Below are positions 17,775-25,129 of a DNA stretch of 64,000 bases, in pieces. This DNA is from CAVQCT01 sp964371785 (GTDB lineage Bacteria; Zixibacteria; MSB-5A5; GN15; FEB-12). The stretch spans positions 1 to 64,000 of the forward strand of contig CAYJOL010000009.1 in the NCBI GenBank assembly GCA_964371785.1, given 5' to 3'. The translations under genes were made by a program, and so were the position numbers. Numbering within the stretch: the first letter of the stretch is position 1; every line of letters starts with the position of its first letter. Below the pieces are notes generated by a model. It was not told where the DNA came from and made no database searches. It saw only the letters and a list, made by a program, of their open reading frames with translations.

Positions 17775-18278
17775 ATGGACAACATCAAGTTTAAGCTACA
17801 GGAATCGACGTTCTATTGTGAGAAGTTGAAGAGTAATTCTCTCTTGGACCCGGATCGCAGATACTATCTTAGCGCTTTTCTTACTGCGGCTTATAGTGTC
17901 ACTTATTACTTACGCCACAAATACAAAAACCGAATTGAACTCAAAGCCTGGCTCGACAACGAAATTGACGGATGGCTCAATGACTCGGACCTCGCTGGCT
18001 TTAGAAGGCGCCGTAACAGCAACGTCCACGACCATTATTTGACAACTGAAACAACTGCATCGGTTCGTCAGTCCAATCAAGCACCACTTCTTGGACCAAA
18101 TGATGAAGTTCCGGTCTTGAATCATCCAAGCATTTCTCTGAAGGGGCATCCGAGCAGCCCGCATTTCGAATCTTGGATATTCACGGACGAATGCGAGGGA
18201 GAAGTCCTACAACACTGCGAATCTATCATTTTAGAACTTAAGGAGCTCGTGGAGGAGTGCACGAAGCGATTTGCCTGA
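17775..18278 (+). CDS. HEPN-like protein
   Basis: This 167-residue, mostly helical protein has a first helix pair typical of HEPN folds (YYLSAFLTAAYSVTYYLRHK, residues 30-49). It also carries RRRRNSNVHDHY, which contains R80-x4-H85, the Rx4-6H motif of HEPN ribonucleases. HEPN proteins are common in toxin-antitoxin, CRISPR and abortive-infection systems, though some are non-catalytic. An AGAGGA site precedes the ATG. No nucleotidyltransferase or other antitoxin gene is adjacent; the nearest gene is the UDG-like protein upstream. A defence role is possible given the neighbourhood of CRISPR and IS remnants, but is inference. Confidence 0.5.
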   Translation: MDNIKFKLQESTFYCEKLKSNSLLDPDRRYYLSAFLTAAYSVTYYLRHKYKNRIELKAWLDNEIDGWLNDSDLAGFRRRRNSNVHDHYLTTETTASVRQSNQAPLLGPNDEVPVLNHPSISLKGHPSSPHFESWIFTDECEGEVLQHCESIILELKELVEECTKRFA

Positions 18279-18392
18279 GATATGCTGGCGACCGGAATAT
18301 TTCGTCATCGCCCTGGTGGACTTCAGAGTTCGTCGGCGAATTCAAGGTGGTCGGGTGGCCCGCCCCTGGATGCGTTTCGTCTTCAACTCATC

Positions 18393-18447
18393 CACCGCCG
18401 GATGCGGCGGAAGCACACGGCAGGCTCGAAAACGAGTCTGCCCTAAA
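18393..18447 (+). repeat. Dispersed palindromic repeat, copy 1
   Basis: The sequence has a CCGCCG/CGGCGG hairpin followed by ACGGCAGGCTCGAAAACGAG and TCTGCCCTA, itself an inverted repeat (GGCAG...CTGCC). The same two-part element recurs at 19538, and its second part twice more before 19830, so the downstream TPR gene is flanked on both sides. It resembles REP-type intergenic repeats. Confidence 0.65.
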
Positions 18448-18563
18448 AGATCACGGTGATTATTTCGCTTTTCCCCTCCGACAATAGTTGTATAATATGC
18501 GTCTCGGCCTGAGGCTAATCAGTAGGATTTGTGTTCAAAATACTCATCACCGGCGGAGGGACT

Positions 18564-19529
18564 TTGAGAAATTCAGTTGTAATAACAGTCTTGGCAGTCT
18601 TGACACTCGCTATCGGCGTGACAGGGGCGGAAAGCGATAGTCAGCCCCGCTATGCAGTACCGGCGTTCGGGTACAGCGCGGTTGTGCCGGCCGACTGGAG
18701 TATCTATATGGAGACCGATAGCGATACGATGGCGATTGTGTCGTTCGGCCTGCCGGAAGTCTGGAGCGAACTCGAAGGACAAAGTATCGAAAACGCCATC
18801 AGTATCACCGCCCATAAGCGGAGTGACCTACACTCGGTTCAGGATCTCATCGATTTCGAAGCCCGGCGGAAGGCGGCGATAATCGTGTCGAGTGTCGATG
18901 CCGGTCTTGTCACCGAACCGGCGCGTCTGATCATAACAAAAATCAATGGCTACGAGTACAAAACACTCGCGGGGTATCGCTACCGCAACGGAATCGGTTA
19001 CGAAATCAGTTTCACGGCCACTGAAGGCACGTATGATATAAACCTCCAACATTTCCTGAATTTCGTCAAAAAGGTCGAATTCTTCGCACTCAACCCCACG
19101 GGTCCTAAGGGATACCCATCGCGATATCAGGAAGCTTCCCTTCTCTACCGCACCAAACCAGATTCCCGGGAGCGAGTCATTTCCCTGCTGCAAGCTGAAC
19201 TGGAATCCGACTCAACGAATCTCAATGCCGCCACACTTCTCACTATCGTGCTGTTCGACAGCGGGCGCTATGACGAAACTCTGGCGCTGGCCGATCGGGC
19301 AATCAATCTGAATCCGGGCGGCCTGACTCCGGCGATGTACCTGTACAAAGGAAAAGCGTTGTATGAGCTCGGACGGTACATGGAATGTCAGATGACAATC
19401 GGCGGACTTTGGGCGATTTTTCAGGAAAGTGCGCGGATGTCATCGGAATATGACGACCTGATGGCTAAAGTTGCCGAGAAGCTCAAGACGGATGCGGACA
19501 CCGGGCAGGTTCAACCTGAACCAAAGTGA
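18564..19529 (+). CDS. Secreted protein with C-terminal TPR repeats
   Basis: The start is taken as TTG at 18564, five bases after GGAGG, which gives a clean signal peptide (RNSVVITVLAVLTLAIGVTG). A frame opening at GTG 18531 adds eleven residues and is less likely. The mature protein has a mixed alpha/beta N-terminal domain (about 20-185: YAVPAFGYSAVVPADWSIYM onward) similar to exported PsbP/DUF-type modules. Two or three TPR helices follow (about 215-310), including AATLLTIVLFDSGRYDETLA and YLYKGKALYELGRYMECQM. A TATAAT box at 18491 is a plausible -10 element. Function is unknown; the TPRs suggest protein binding in the periplasm. Confidence 0.75.
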   Translation: MRNSVVITVLAVLTLAIGVTGAESDSQPRYAVPAFGYSAVVPADWSIYMETDSDTMAIVSFGLPEVWSELEGQSIENAISITAHKRSDLHSVQDLIDFEARRKAAIIVSSVDAGLVTEPARLIITKINGYEYKTLAGYRYRNGIGYEISFTATEGTYDINLQHFLNFVKKVEFFALNPTGPKGYPSRYQEASLLYRTKPDSRERVISLLQAELESDSTNLNAATLLTIVLFDSGRYDETLALADRAINLNPGGLTPAMYLYKGKALYELGRYMECQMTIGGLWAIFQESARMSSEYDDLMAKVAEKLKTDADTGQVQPEPK

Positions 19530-19537
19530 TCCGGTCC

Positions 19538-19830
19538 CCCGCCGCGAGCGGCGGGCGTGGCACGGCAGGCTCGAAGACGAATCCTGCCCTACGCAGAGGC
19601 AGCCATCCAGCATGCCCGCAGGCATGCTTTCGTCAATAGCACGTACCGGGCTACGGACAAGGGCAGGCTCGAAGACGAATCCTGCCCTACGAAGAGGCGG
19701 CCATTCGATCTTGTGTAGGGACGCATCTTCTTAGAGGCGGCCATCCAGCATGCCGGCAGGCATGCTTTCGTCGACAACACGAACCGAGCCACGGACAAGG
19801 GCCGGCTCGAAGACGAATCCTGCCCTACTA
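19538..19830 (+). repeat. Cluster of dispersed palindromic repeats, copies 2-4
   Basis: The stretch between the TPR gene and the dienelactone hydrolase is almost wholly repeat. A CCCGCCGC/GCGGCGGG hairpin starts at about 19539. The unit GGCAGGCTCGAAGACGAATC occurs at 19564 and 19662, and with one change at 19802. Each is followed by CTGCCCTAC. Between copies, the palindrome AGCATGCC(C/G)GCAGGCATGCT occurs twice (about 19609 and 19747), each followed by a related segment ending ACGGACAAGG. No gene is present. Confidence 0.75.
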
Positions 19831-19860
19831 ACTACGAAGTGTTTCACATACACTTTAACT

Positions 19861-20499
19861 TTACGCCTTCAAGAACGCCATTGTTCGCTCCCAGGCCAAA
19901 TCTGCCGCGGCTTTGTTGTAAGCATCCTTGCGGTCCTGCTCGACAAACCAGTGGCCCACGCCCGGGTAGCGATAAAACGTAAGCGGACGACCGGCCTCGC
20001 GAAGTGCCTGCTCGACCGCGTTGACGTAGGTTTCGGGTTCGTACTGATCCGATTCGGCAAAGTGTCCCAGGTAGCTCGCTTTCGAACGCGTGAAATCGCA
20101 TAGGTAGGTCCCATAGAACACAACGACCGAGGCGATCCGATCCGGATCGGTGGTCGAGATATCGAGCGCAAACGCCGCCCCGAATGAGAAGCCAACTACC
20201 GCCAGCCTGTCTCCATCGCTTCCGATCCGTTCGCTCACGAAGTCCACTGCCCTGGCTACAGTCGCCTTGACTTCGTCCGCGTCCGCGCCCGCGCTCAGAC
20301 GCTCGGCCTCTTCGATTGTGGTGGCGAGCTGTCCATGAAACATGTCCGGGGCAAAGGCAATGAAACCGGCTCCGGCAAGCCGGGTGCAGAAATCTTTGAT
20401 TGTGCTGTTCAATCCCCACCAGGGGTGCAAGACTAATACTCCGGGGCCTTTGCCGGTCGATGGGACAGCGAGAAAGCCTTCAGGTTGCGGATGAGACAT
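19861..20499 (-). CDS. Dienelactone hydrolase family protein
   Basis: The 212-residue alpha/beta hydrolase shows the family features. The nucleophile elbow VGFSFGAA (Ser about 115) departs from the usual Cys of true dienelactone hydrolases, the acid is in AESDQYEP (about 150) and the histidine is in GVGHWFVE (about 187). An N-terminal GVLVLHPWWGLN segment forms the oxyanion region. The length is normal for the family. These enzymes hydrolyse esters or lactones in the cytoplasm; the substrate here cannot be inferred. The ATG follows AAGGAG at good spacing. It is monocistronic and flanked by repeats and by oppositely oriented genes. Confidence 0.88.
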   Translation of the reverse strand: MSHPQPEGFLAVPSTGKGPGVLVLHPWWGLNSTIKDFCTRLAGAGFIAFAPDMFHGQLATTIEEAERLSAGADADEVKATVARAVDFVSERIGSDGDRLAVVGFSFGAAFALDISTTDPDRIASVVVFYGTYLCDFTRSKASYLGHFAESDQYEPETYVNAVEQALREAGRPLTFYRYPGVGHWFVEQDRKDAYNKAAADLAWERTMAFLKA

Positions 20500-20750
20500 G
20501 TGGACTCCTTATCGGTTTTTGCTCACGCACTGATGAACTGACAATTGTATAGCCGGTCGTACAAATTACGGTTCAAACCGATCAAATGAAAATCACTTTT
20601 TCTACGAAACCATATCTTGAGTCTGGTTGATTTTTCCCCTCCTGCCCAGTCCTCGGGGTAACGGGAACAGGCGCATTCTTAGGCCTCGATTAATGAATCT
20701 CCCCTCATTTTCTTGTAGTCTGCAACCCCGATTTATTAGTACAATAGGAT

Positions 20751-21200
20751 ATGACTTATCAAATATCAGCAGGACAGCTCTCCCGCGCGGCGGCCATTCT
20801 CGCTCTAGTCAGTGTGGTTGCTCTGCTTAGCGGCTGTACACCGAAACCGCAGGTACATCCAGAGGCCAAGCCAAGGGCAACGGAAGTCTCTCGACGAGTG
20901 ACCAGCGGGATCATCCGTGACTGGCTGACCGATTTCAAGCCGTTCTCCGCGCACCCGGCGGTGGACTACTATGTCGCAGATTCGGTGAAAGTTCTGCTGG
21001 TAATCAAGAACGAGCAGGGCAAGCCGATGGATACGTTGGTGAATCAGTGGCGCGGCAAAGGGCTTTATACAGCCGGCTGGCACACCGATCGTGGGTGGAC
21101 AAACGGGGTGTATTACTACGAATTCAAGGCGGGCGAAATCAAGCAGACCAAGCAGACAGTGCTGAAATTCGCCGAAGTCCTGGAGCAAAGCAGAAAATGA
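20751..21200 (+). CDS. Lipoprotein consisting mainly of a FlgD/type IX sorting-like domain
   Basis: This 149-residue protein has a lipoprotein signal with lipobox LLSGC (Cys about 29). After a short linker it carries only one domain, about residues 75-140: VKVLLVIKNEQGKPMDTLV ... GLYTAGWHTDRGWTNGVYYYEFKAGEIKQTK. This is the fold and motif order of the C-terminal sorting domain used by large exported proteins in this window. Here there is no passenger domain. The next gene encodes a second such lipoprotein, so the pair is probably functional. A role as an outer-membrane-anchored decoy, adaptor or receptor-like piece of the export system is speculative. Confidence 0.75.
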   Translation: MTYQISAGQLSRAAAILALVSVVALLSGCTPKPQVHPEAKPRATEVSRRVTSGIIRDWLTDFKPFSAHPAVDYYVADSVKVLLVIKNEQGKPMDTLVNQWRGKGLYTAGWHTDRGWTNGVYYYEFKAGEIKQTKQTVLKFAEVLEQSRK

Positions 21201-21291
21201 GAACAGTCTGCTTCAATGGTCGCGCAACCGGGTGACCGAATAGTAGGTATAAGTGTTATCGCCGACCGGAAGTCGAAGTGGAGGGAAAATC

Positions 21292-21654
21292 GTGTACAAA
21301 AGTACCGTGCATTCTGTGTCAGGAAAGCTCCTGATCGCATTGTCCTTATTCACGACGTTTGTGATTCTGATGAGCTGTGAGCCGCAAGCCGCTAAAAAAA
21401 CTGACCTTGGCCCGGACCATCCATTCGGCCCATCAACTAGGATATCATTCGACTTGCCTGACTCGGCCACCGTTCTGCTGACTATTTACAGTGTACAGGG
21501 CCAACTGATAGACACACTGGTCAGCGGGTGGCTACCGGCGGGATCGCATAACCTCAGCCTGAATCCTGAGAAGATGCAAGAAAGTGGAGTCTATTTCTAC
21601 AAGTTGAAGGCAGGCAGGCAGGAATATACGAAGAAAATGGTTTACCTCCGATGA
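21292..21654 (+). CDS. Lipoprotein consisting mainly of a type IX sorting-like domain
   Basis: The start is taken as GTG at 21292, seven bases after GGAGG; the frame itself opens further upstream. The lipobox is ILMSC (Cys about 26 from this start). The remaining 90 residues are a sorting-domain module: STRISFDLPDSATVLLTIYS ... GQLIDTLVSGWLPAGSHNL ... SGVYFYKLKAGRQEYTKKMVYLR. It matches the canonical C-termini of the large secreted proteins at 7703, 11060, 40194 and 42320. It lies 91 bp after a similar lipoprotein gene, in the same orientation. The 298 bp downstream show no feature. Confidence 0.78.
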   Translation: MYKSTVHSVSGKLLIALSLFTTFVILMSCEPQAAKKTDLGPDHPFGPSTRISFDLPDSATVLLTIYSVQGQLIDTLVSGWLPAGSHNLSLNPEKMQESGVYFYKLKAGRQEYTKKMVYLR

Positions 21655-21952
21655 TTGACTCGATTCGGCGACCGAGGCATGTTCTAAGCCTCCGGTTGCT
21701 CCTTCACCCACACCTGTATGTCATCTAACACGGCGAGTCGAGTGATGTTACGCGTGGTCAAGAATGATGGAAATTAGAAAGATCCGCCGTTGTTGGGTAC
21801 ATGCAAAGTACTTATCAGTCGATCACAAGGCAGGCGTGTCATAAGGATACACCTGTTTAACAAAGACCGGCATCTGTCTATCTCGCAACGAATCTCGATG
21901 CAACTCACTTGCGATTCGGCCGTATACAAGGTGAAAATAAGGGAGAATTGTT

Positions 21953-22150
21953 GTGCTTAATTTCCTGCTCTGGATTCTGCTTTTCATACTCTGCTGGCCG
22001 GTGGCCCTGCTGGCGTTAGTGCTCTATCCGGTTGTCTGGCTGCTTCTGTTGCCATTCAGGATTCTTGGGATGGCGGTCGGAGGAGTGCTTGAGCTGTTAC
22101 GGGCGATTATTCATCTGCCGGCACGGATTCTGGGCGAACGACACGCCTGA
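21953..22150 (+). CDS. Small hydrophobic membrane protein (65 aa)
   Basis: The protein is almost wholly apolar, with two membrane spans (FLLWILLFILCWPVALLALV and YPVVWLLLLPFRILGMAVGG) and a short basic tail (PARILGERHA). It starts with GTG behind AAGGGAG. No family is recognised. It stands alone between the sorting-domain lipoproteins and the phosphotransferase. Its composition and ribosome site support a real gene, but nothing suggests its role. Confidence 0.65.
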   Translation: MLNFLLWILLFILCWPVALLALVLYPVVWLLLLPFRILGMAVGGVLELLRAIIHLPARILGERHA

Positions 22151-22199
22151 GTGCCTGATGATTTAACGCCCAAGGGCGTGTCATCTTACTGTCGTGATT

Positions 22200-23219
22200 T
22201 CAGCGGCAGAGAAGTCCGAAATCAACATCAATCACCGGGCGTTCCTGCTCAATCCGTTCTTTACGGCCATCGAGTAATTTTCGACACCATTCGCTTGATT
22301 TGTCAGCTTCTTCGGCCAGAATAATCGAATACAGAAGTATCTCTCGAAGTTTCATAAATTCATGCATGTGCGCGAACCAAAGATCGGGAAGGTCGTTCTC
22401 TCGGCGGTACCCTAGCATAAACGCACGCAGGAATCTCTTCGCAAATCCAGCCGAGTCATCGCCCGAGAATGCCGAACGCGAGGCATAGAAAAGCGGAATG
22501 GCGATATCATTGACAAACCAATCGTAGTGGCAGTCATCGAAATCAAACAGCGTGATTTTTCCCTGGTGCACGAAGAAATTCCAATGGTGGAAATCGACAT
22601 GAATCAGCCCGTAGGAATCCGGGCTCATCGGCAGCGCGCGCAAACGCGTGATCAGTCGCTCAAAACGTTCGATCACCAAATCATGGTCGGGCGGAAGAAT
22701 CTCGGCAATGTTGAGGTCTTCGTCATCGCGCCAATCATGTCTGCGGTACTCAGGTTTCGAAGGCCGATATGATCTGGCCAGCCGATGCATCTTGCCGGTC
22801 AGTTCGCCCCATTCGGTGAAGAGTCTTTCGGTCCAATCTTCTTTGGCGGCGTGCGCGCCGGGTGCCTTCTCAAAGACAACTGCGCTGAAATACAATTCCT
22901 CCCTCGAAGACGTGCTGTCGATCGGGATGACTTCGACCAACCGGCCGTTTTTCGATTCAATCCCCCGGCTCACCGATACGCCGCCGTCGGCCAGGTAATT
23001 GATCCATTCGAGTTCGCCATATATTTTGTCCGGGTGCCGATGTTCGCTGTCGGTCAGGCGGAGTATTCTCTCGCTGTCATTATGGCGATACTCAAATACA
23101 AAATTCTCGAACGATCCGCGTTGTTTGAGATTATCAGGATTAATTTCATACTGTGTGCACGCTTGTGTCAGGATTTGGCTAGCGTGCTGCTCGAAATAAT
23201 CCGCGATCTCTTGCTTCAT
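22200..23219 (-). CDS. Aminoglycoside-phosphotransferase-fold kinase (SrkA/homoserine-kinase-like)
   Basis: The 339-residue protein has the APH-type kinase catalytic core. GLIHVDFHHWNFFV (about 204-217) carries the catalytic Asp and Asn (HxDxxxxN), and ITLFDFDDCHYDW (about 223) carries the Mg-binding DFD. An N-lobe with FENFVFEYRHNDSERILRLT occupies about 35-60. The family phosphorylates small molecules or proteins (choline, homoserine, SrkA-type stress kinase); this substrate cannot be assigned. Length matches the family. It lies alone, divergent from the GNAT gene. Confidence 0.82.
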   Translation of the reverse strand: MKQEIADYFEQHASQILTQACTQYEINPDNLKQRGSFENFVFEYRHNDSERILRLTDSEHRHPDKIYGELEWINYLADGGVSVSRGIESKNGRLVEVIPIDSTSSREELYFSAVVFEKAPGAHAAKEDWTERLFTEWGELTGKMHRLARSYRPSKPEYRRHDWRDDEDLNIAEILPPDHDLVIERFERLITRLRALPMSPDSYGLIHVDFHHWNFFVHQGKITLFDFDDCHYDWFVNDIAIPLFYASRSAFSGDDSAGFAKRFLRAFMLGYRRENDLPDLWFAHMHEFMKLREILLYSIILAEEADKSSEWCRKLLDGRKERIEQERPVIDVDFGLLCR

Positions 23220-23377
23220 TGGATACCGGCTGCTTTTACGAACTCACTTTGCTTTCCAGTGTATACGAATCACGGTGAATAAGTTTCATTGGCCCAATAG
23301 TTTTGGACTTTCCGAAGATACTTGATTACGAGGACCGGCGTGGGTATATTTCAGTAGACACAGAGCGTGAGGTAACA

Positions 23378-23902
23378 ATGGGGATTTTCAGTCGCAGGTC
23401 AAACGATGCGGTTAGCATTGTCGAATTCAAATCCAAATATGGTCAGGCGTTCAAGGACTTGAACTACGCATGGCTGAAGAAGTACTTTGAGGTCGAGCCA
23501 TATGACGAGATAGTTCTGTCCGACCCGAAACTTCACATACTGGACAAAGGCGGTGTTGTACTGCTGGCGAAGGTCGGTGAAGAGATAGTGGGGACCTGTG
23601 CGCTGATTCGTCAGTCGGAACATAAATTCGAGCTGGCCAAACTGGCCGTGTCCGAGACGCATCAGGGGAAACATATTGGTCGTATGCTGTGTGAGGCAGC
23701 GATCGAGCGAGCGAAATCATTAGGCGCCACTACCCTCGTTCTGGCCACCAGTGAACTGCTCGTCACGGCCAATCAACTGTATCATCAGCTGGGTTTCAAA
23801 CCGGCAGATATGACGATCATGGGGCCGCTGCCATACAAACGGCCAAGTATTGCGATGGTGATGCATTTGGCCGAGTCCGACTCGACCGCCGAACTCCCAT
23901 AA
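23378..23902 (+). CDS. GNAT-family N-acetyltransferase
   Basis: The ATG at 23378 follows GAGGT; the open frame extends upstream without a better start. The protein of about 174 residues has a GNAT core: VVLLAKVGEEIVGTCALIRQ (beta2-beta3), then FELAKLAVSETHQGKHIGRMLCEAAIERA, which contains the acetyl-CoA pyrophosphate loop (Q-x-K-x-I-G-x in place of Q/RxxGxG/A). After that come TTLVLATSELLVTANQLYHQLGF. These enzymes move an acetyl group from acetyl-CoA to an amine; the acceptor is unknown. A second GNAT domain gene follows 32 bp downstream, so the two may be co-transcribed. Confidence 0.85.
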   Translation: MGIFSRRSNDAVSIVEFKSKYGQAFKDLNYAWLKKYFEVEPYDEIVLSDPKLHILDKGGVVLLAKVGEEIVGTCALIRQSEHKFELAKLAVSETHQGKHIGRMLCEAAIERAKSLGATTLVLATSELLVTANQLYHQLGFKPADMTIMGPLPYKRPSIAMVMHLAESDSTAELP

Positions 23903-23934
23903 CAATCAGCTGATGCGATAGAAACGGGTAACGA

Positions 23935-24654
23935 GTGGCGTCATCAGAAATTGAGTACCGTCAGAGCGCAGCAGGGATAAGCACGGAGCAGCTGGCCGGC
24001 TTTTTCGTCGGCTGGCCGTCGCCTCCGTCACCGGATACCCATCTCGAATTGCTCAAGAAGAGCGATCTAGTGGAAATTGCGGTCGACTCTGACTCGGGAC
24101 AGGTTGTAGGATTTGTGACGGCGATTACTGATGGTATATTGGCGGCGTATCTTCCATTGCTGGAGGTCCTGCCGGACTACCAGCATAGAGGGATTGGCCG
24201 CAAACTGACACAGAGAATACTGGACCGACTGTCCCACTTATATATGACAGACCTGACATGTGATCCAGCGCTTGAACCATTTTATCGACAGTTCGGGTTG
24301 GTTCGGGGGGTCGGCATGATGAAGCGCAACTATGCTGCTCAATCCGGCGTAGGTGAACCAGATAAGCCTGAACAGGCACAAAGAGAGGATTCGAATATGA
24401 CAGAAGAAAGAACATTCAAAGAGGAATTAAAAGTCACCGGTGATCAGCTTGTAGGGACAGTCAAGAAACTGGCCCGTGAGGCGAACATTCGGCGGCTCAT
24501 AATCAAGAATGAAAAGAGCGAAGTGCTGATGGAAATTCCGCTGAGCGTGGCCTCGGTAGGCGCTCTGCTGCTGCCGGTAGTTGCCGCCTTAGGTGCGCTG
24601 GCGGCGCTGGTGACGCATTGTACTATTGAAGTCCATAAGGTGAGAGAAGACTGA
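23935..24654 (+). CDS. GNAT acetyltransferase fused to a DUF4342 domain
   Basis: Residues 1-140 form a GNAT domain, with LPDYQHRGIGRKLTQRIL as the acetyl-CoA loop (RGIG). Residues 155-239 (MTEERTFKEELKVTGDQLVG ... IIIKNEKSEVLMEIPLSV) match DUF4342, a small domain usually found alone, ending in a hydrophobic helix (LLLPVVAALGALAALV). The start is GTG at 23935 with a weak ribosome site. An internal ATG at the start of the DUF4342 part has a GAGG eight bases before it, so a separate short product is also possible. The linker is rich in E, Q and P. The fusion would tether acetyltransferase activity to a membrane-associated helix; this is inference. Confidence 0.75.
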   Translation: MASSEIEYRQSAAGISTEQLAGFFVGWPSPPSPDTHLELLKKSDLVEIAVDSDSGQVVGFVTAITDGILAAYLPLLEVLPDYQHRGIGRKLTQRILDRLSHLYMTDLTCDPALEPFYRQFGLVRGVGMMKRNYAAQSGVGEPDKPEQAQREDSNMTEERTFKEELKVTGDQLVGTVKKLAREANIRRLIIKNEKSEVLMEIPLSVASVGALLLPVVAALGALAALVTHCTIEVHKVRED

Positions 24655-24685
24655 AGGCGGTCGTGCCATTTTCTTTCGAATACAT

Positions 24686-24719
24686 GAGAAAGCCAGAATA
24701 CTACAATTCTGGCTTTCTC
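24686..24719. terminator. Bidirectional terminator hairpin
   Basis: A perfect 14-bp stem, GAGAAAGCCAGAAT and ATTCTGGCTTTCTC, encloses a six-base loop (actaca). It lies between the convergent GNAT-DUF4342 gene and the small lysine-rich gene. The downstream arm is followed by AATTTCCCTTT on the plus strand. It probably ends both transcripts. Confidence 0.7.
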
Positions 24720-24739
24720 AATTTCCCTTTAAGCGGGGT

Positions 24740-24850
24740 TCATTTCTGGTCTGTCTTCAAAGGGGGTGGAGTGGCAGGCACGCCTTTAGGTTTTTTGGGC
24801 TGTTTCGGTTTCTTTTTTTCCCTGCTTGCTTTGTCTTTCGATTTTCCCAT
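24740..24850 (-). CDS. Small lysine/proline-rich protein (36 aa)
   Basis: A short minus-strand frame encodes MGKSKDKASREKKKPKQPKK followed by PKGVPATPPPLKTDQK. It has a near-perfect GAAGGAGG site six bases before the ATG. The protein has about 12 lysines in 36 residues and six or seven prolines, so it should be disordered and nucleic-acid binding in character. Small MGKSKDK... proteins of this kind are, to my recollection, widespread hypothetical proteins. It faces the GNAT-DUF4342 gene across a hairpin terminator. Its short length makes it easy to miss; the strong ribosome site is the main support. Confidence 0.7.
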   Translation of the reverse strand: MGKSKDKASREKKKPKQPKKPKGVPATPPPLKTDQK

Positions 24851-25065
24851 CGTGGACCTCCTTCAAAAGTAAATGCTGATTCCTCTGCCTGCGATCCGGC
24901 ACTATTGAGCAGAAGCTCTGTCGGCGGCAATTCCGCAGCTACTCGGTCAGGCCAGGTTCGCCGGCATCCCTATGCTAATATCCTAATTGTACGGACACAA
25001 CAAAAAACCAGAGGTTATTGTCGTTCGTGGCCAACCCACCCGACAGTTACTGGAAAACGCAGGTC

Positions 25066-25094
25066 TTGACACAAATGCGGTTTTGACGTAAAAT
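25066..25094 (+). promoter_or_regulatory. Sigma-70-type promoter for the beta-helix/dockerin pair
   Basis: TTGACA at 25066-25071 is separated by 17 bp from TAAAAT at 25089-25094, an almost consensus housekeeping promoter. The first downstream gene starts 36 bp later at 25130. Confidence 0.7.
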
Positions 25095-25129
25095 AGAGTA
25101 TTAAGAACACTATCGACCGGAGGAAACTT

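Noticed and set aside
24663..24872. 69-residue plus-strand hydrophobic frame
   Set aside because: It lies over the hairpin terminator and is the reverse of the lysine-rich minus-strand gene, whose AAG/AAA codons read as CTT/TTT; the minus-strand ribosome site is far better.
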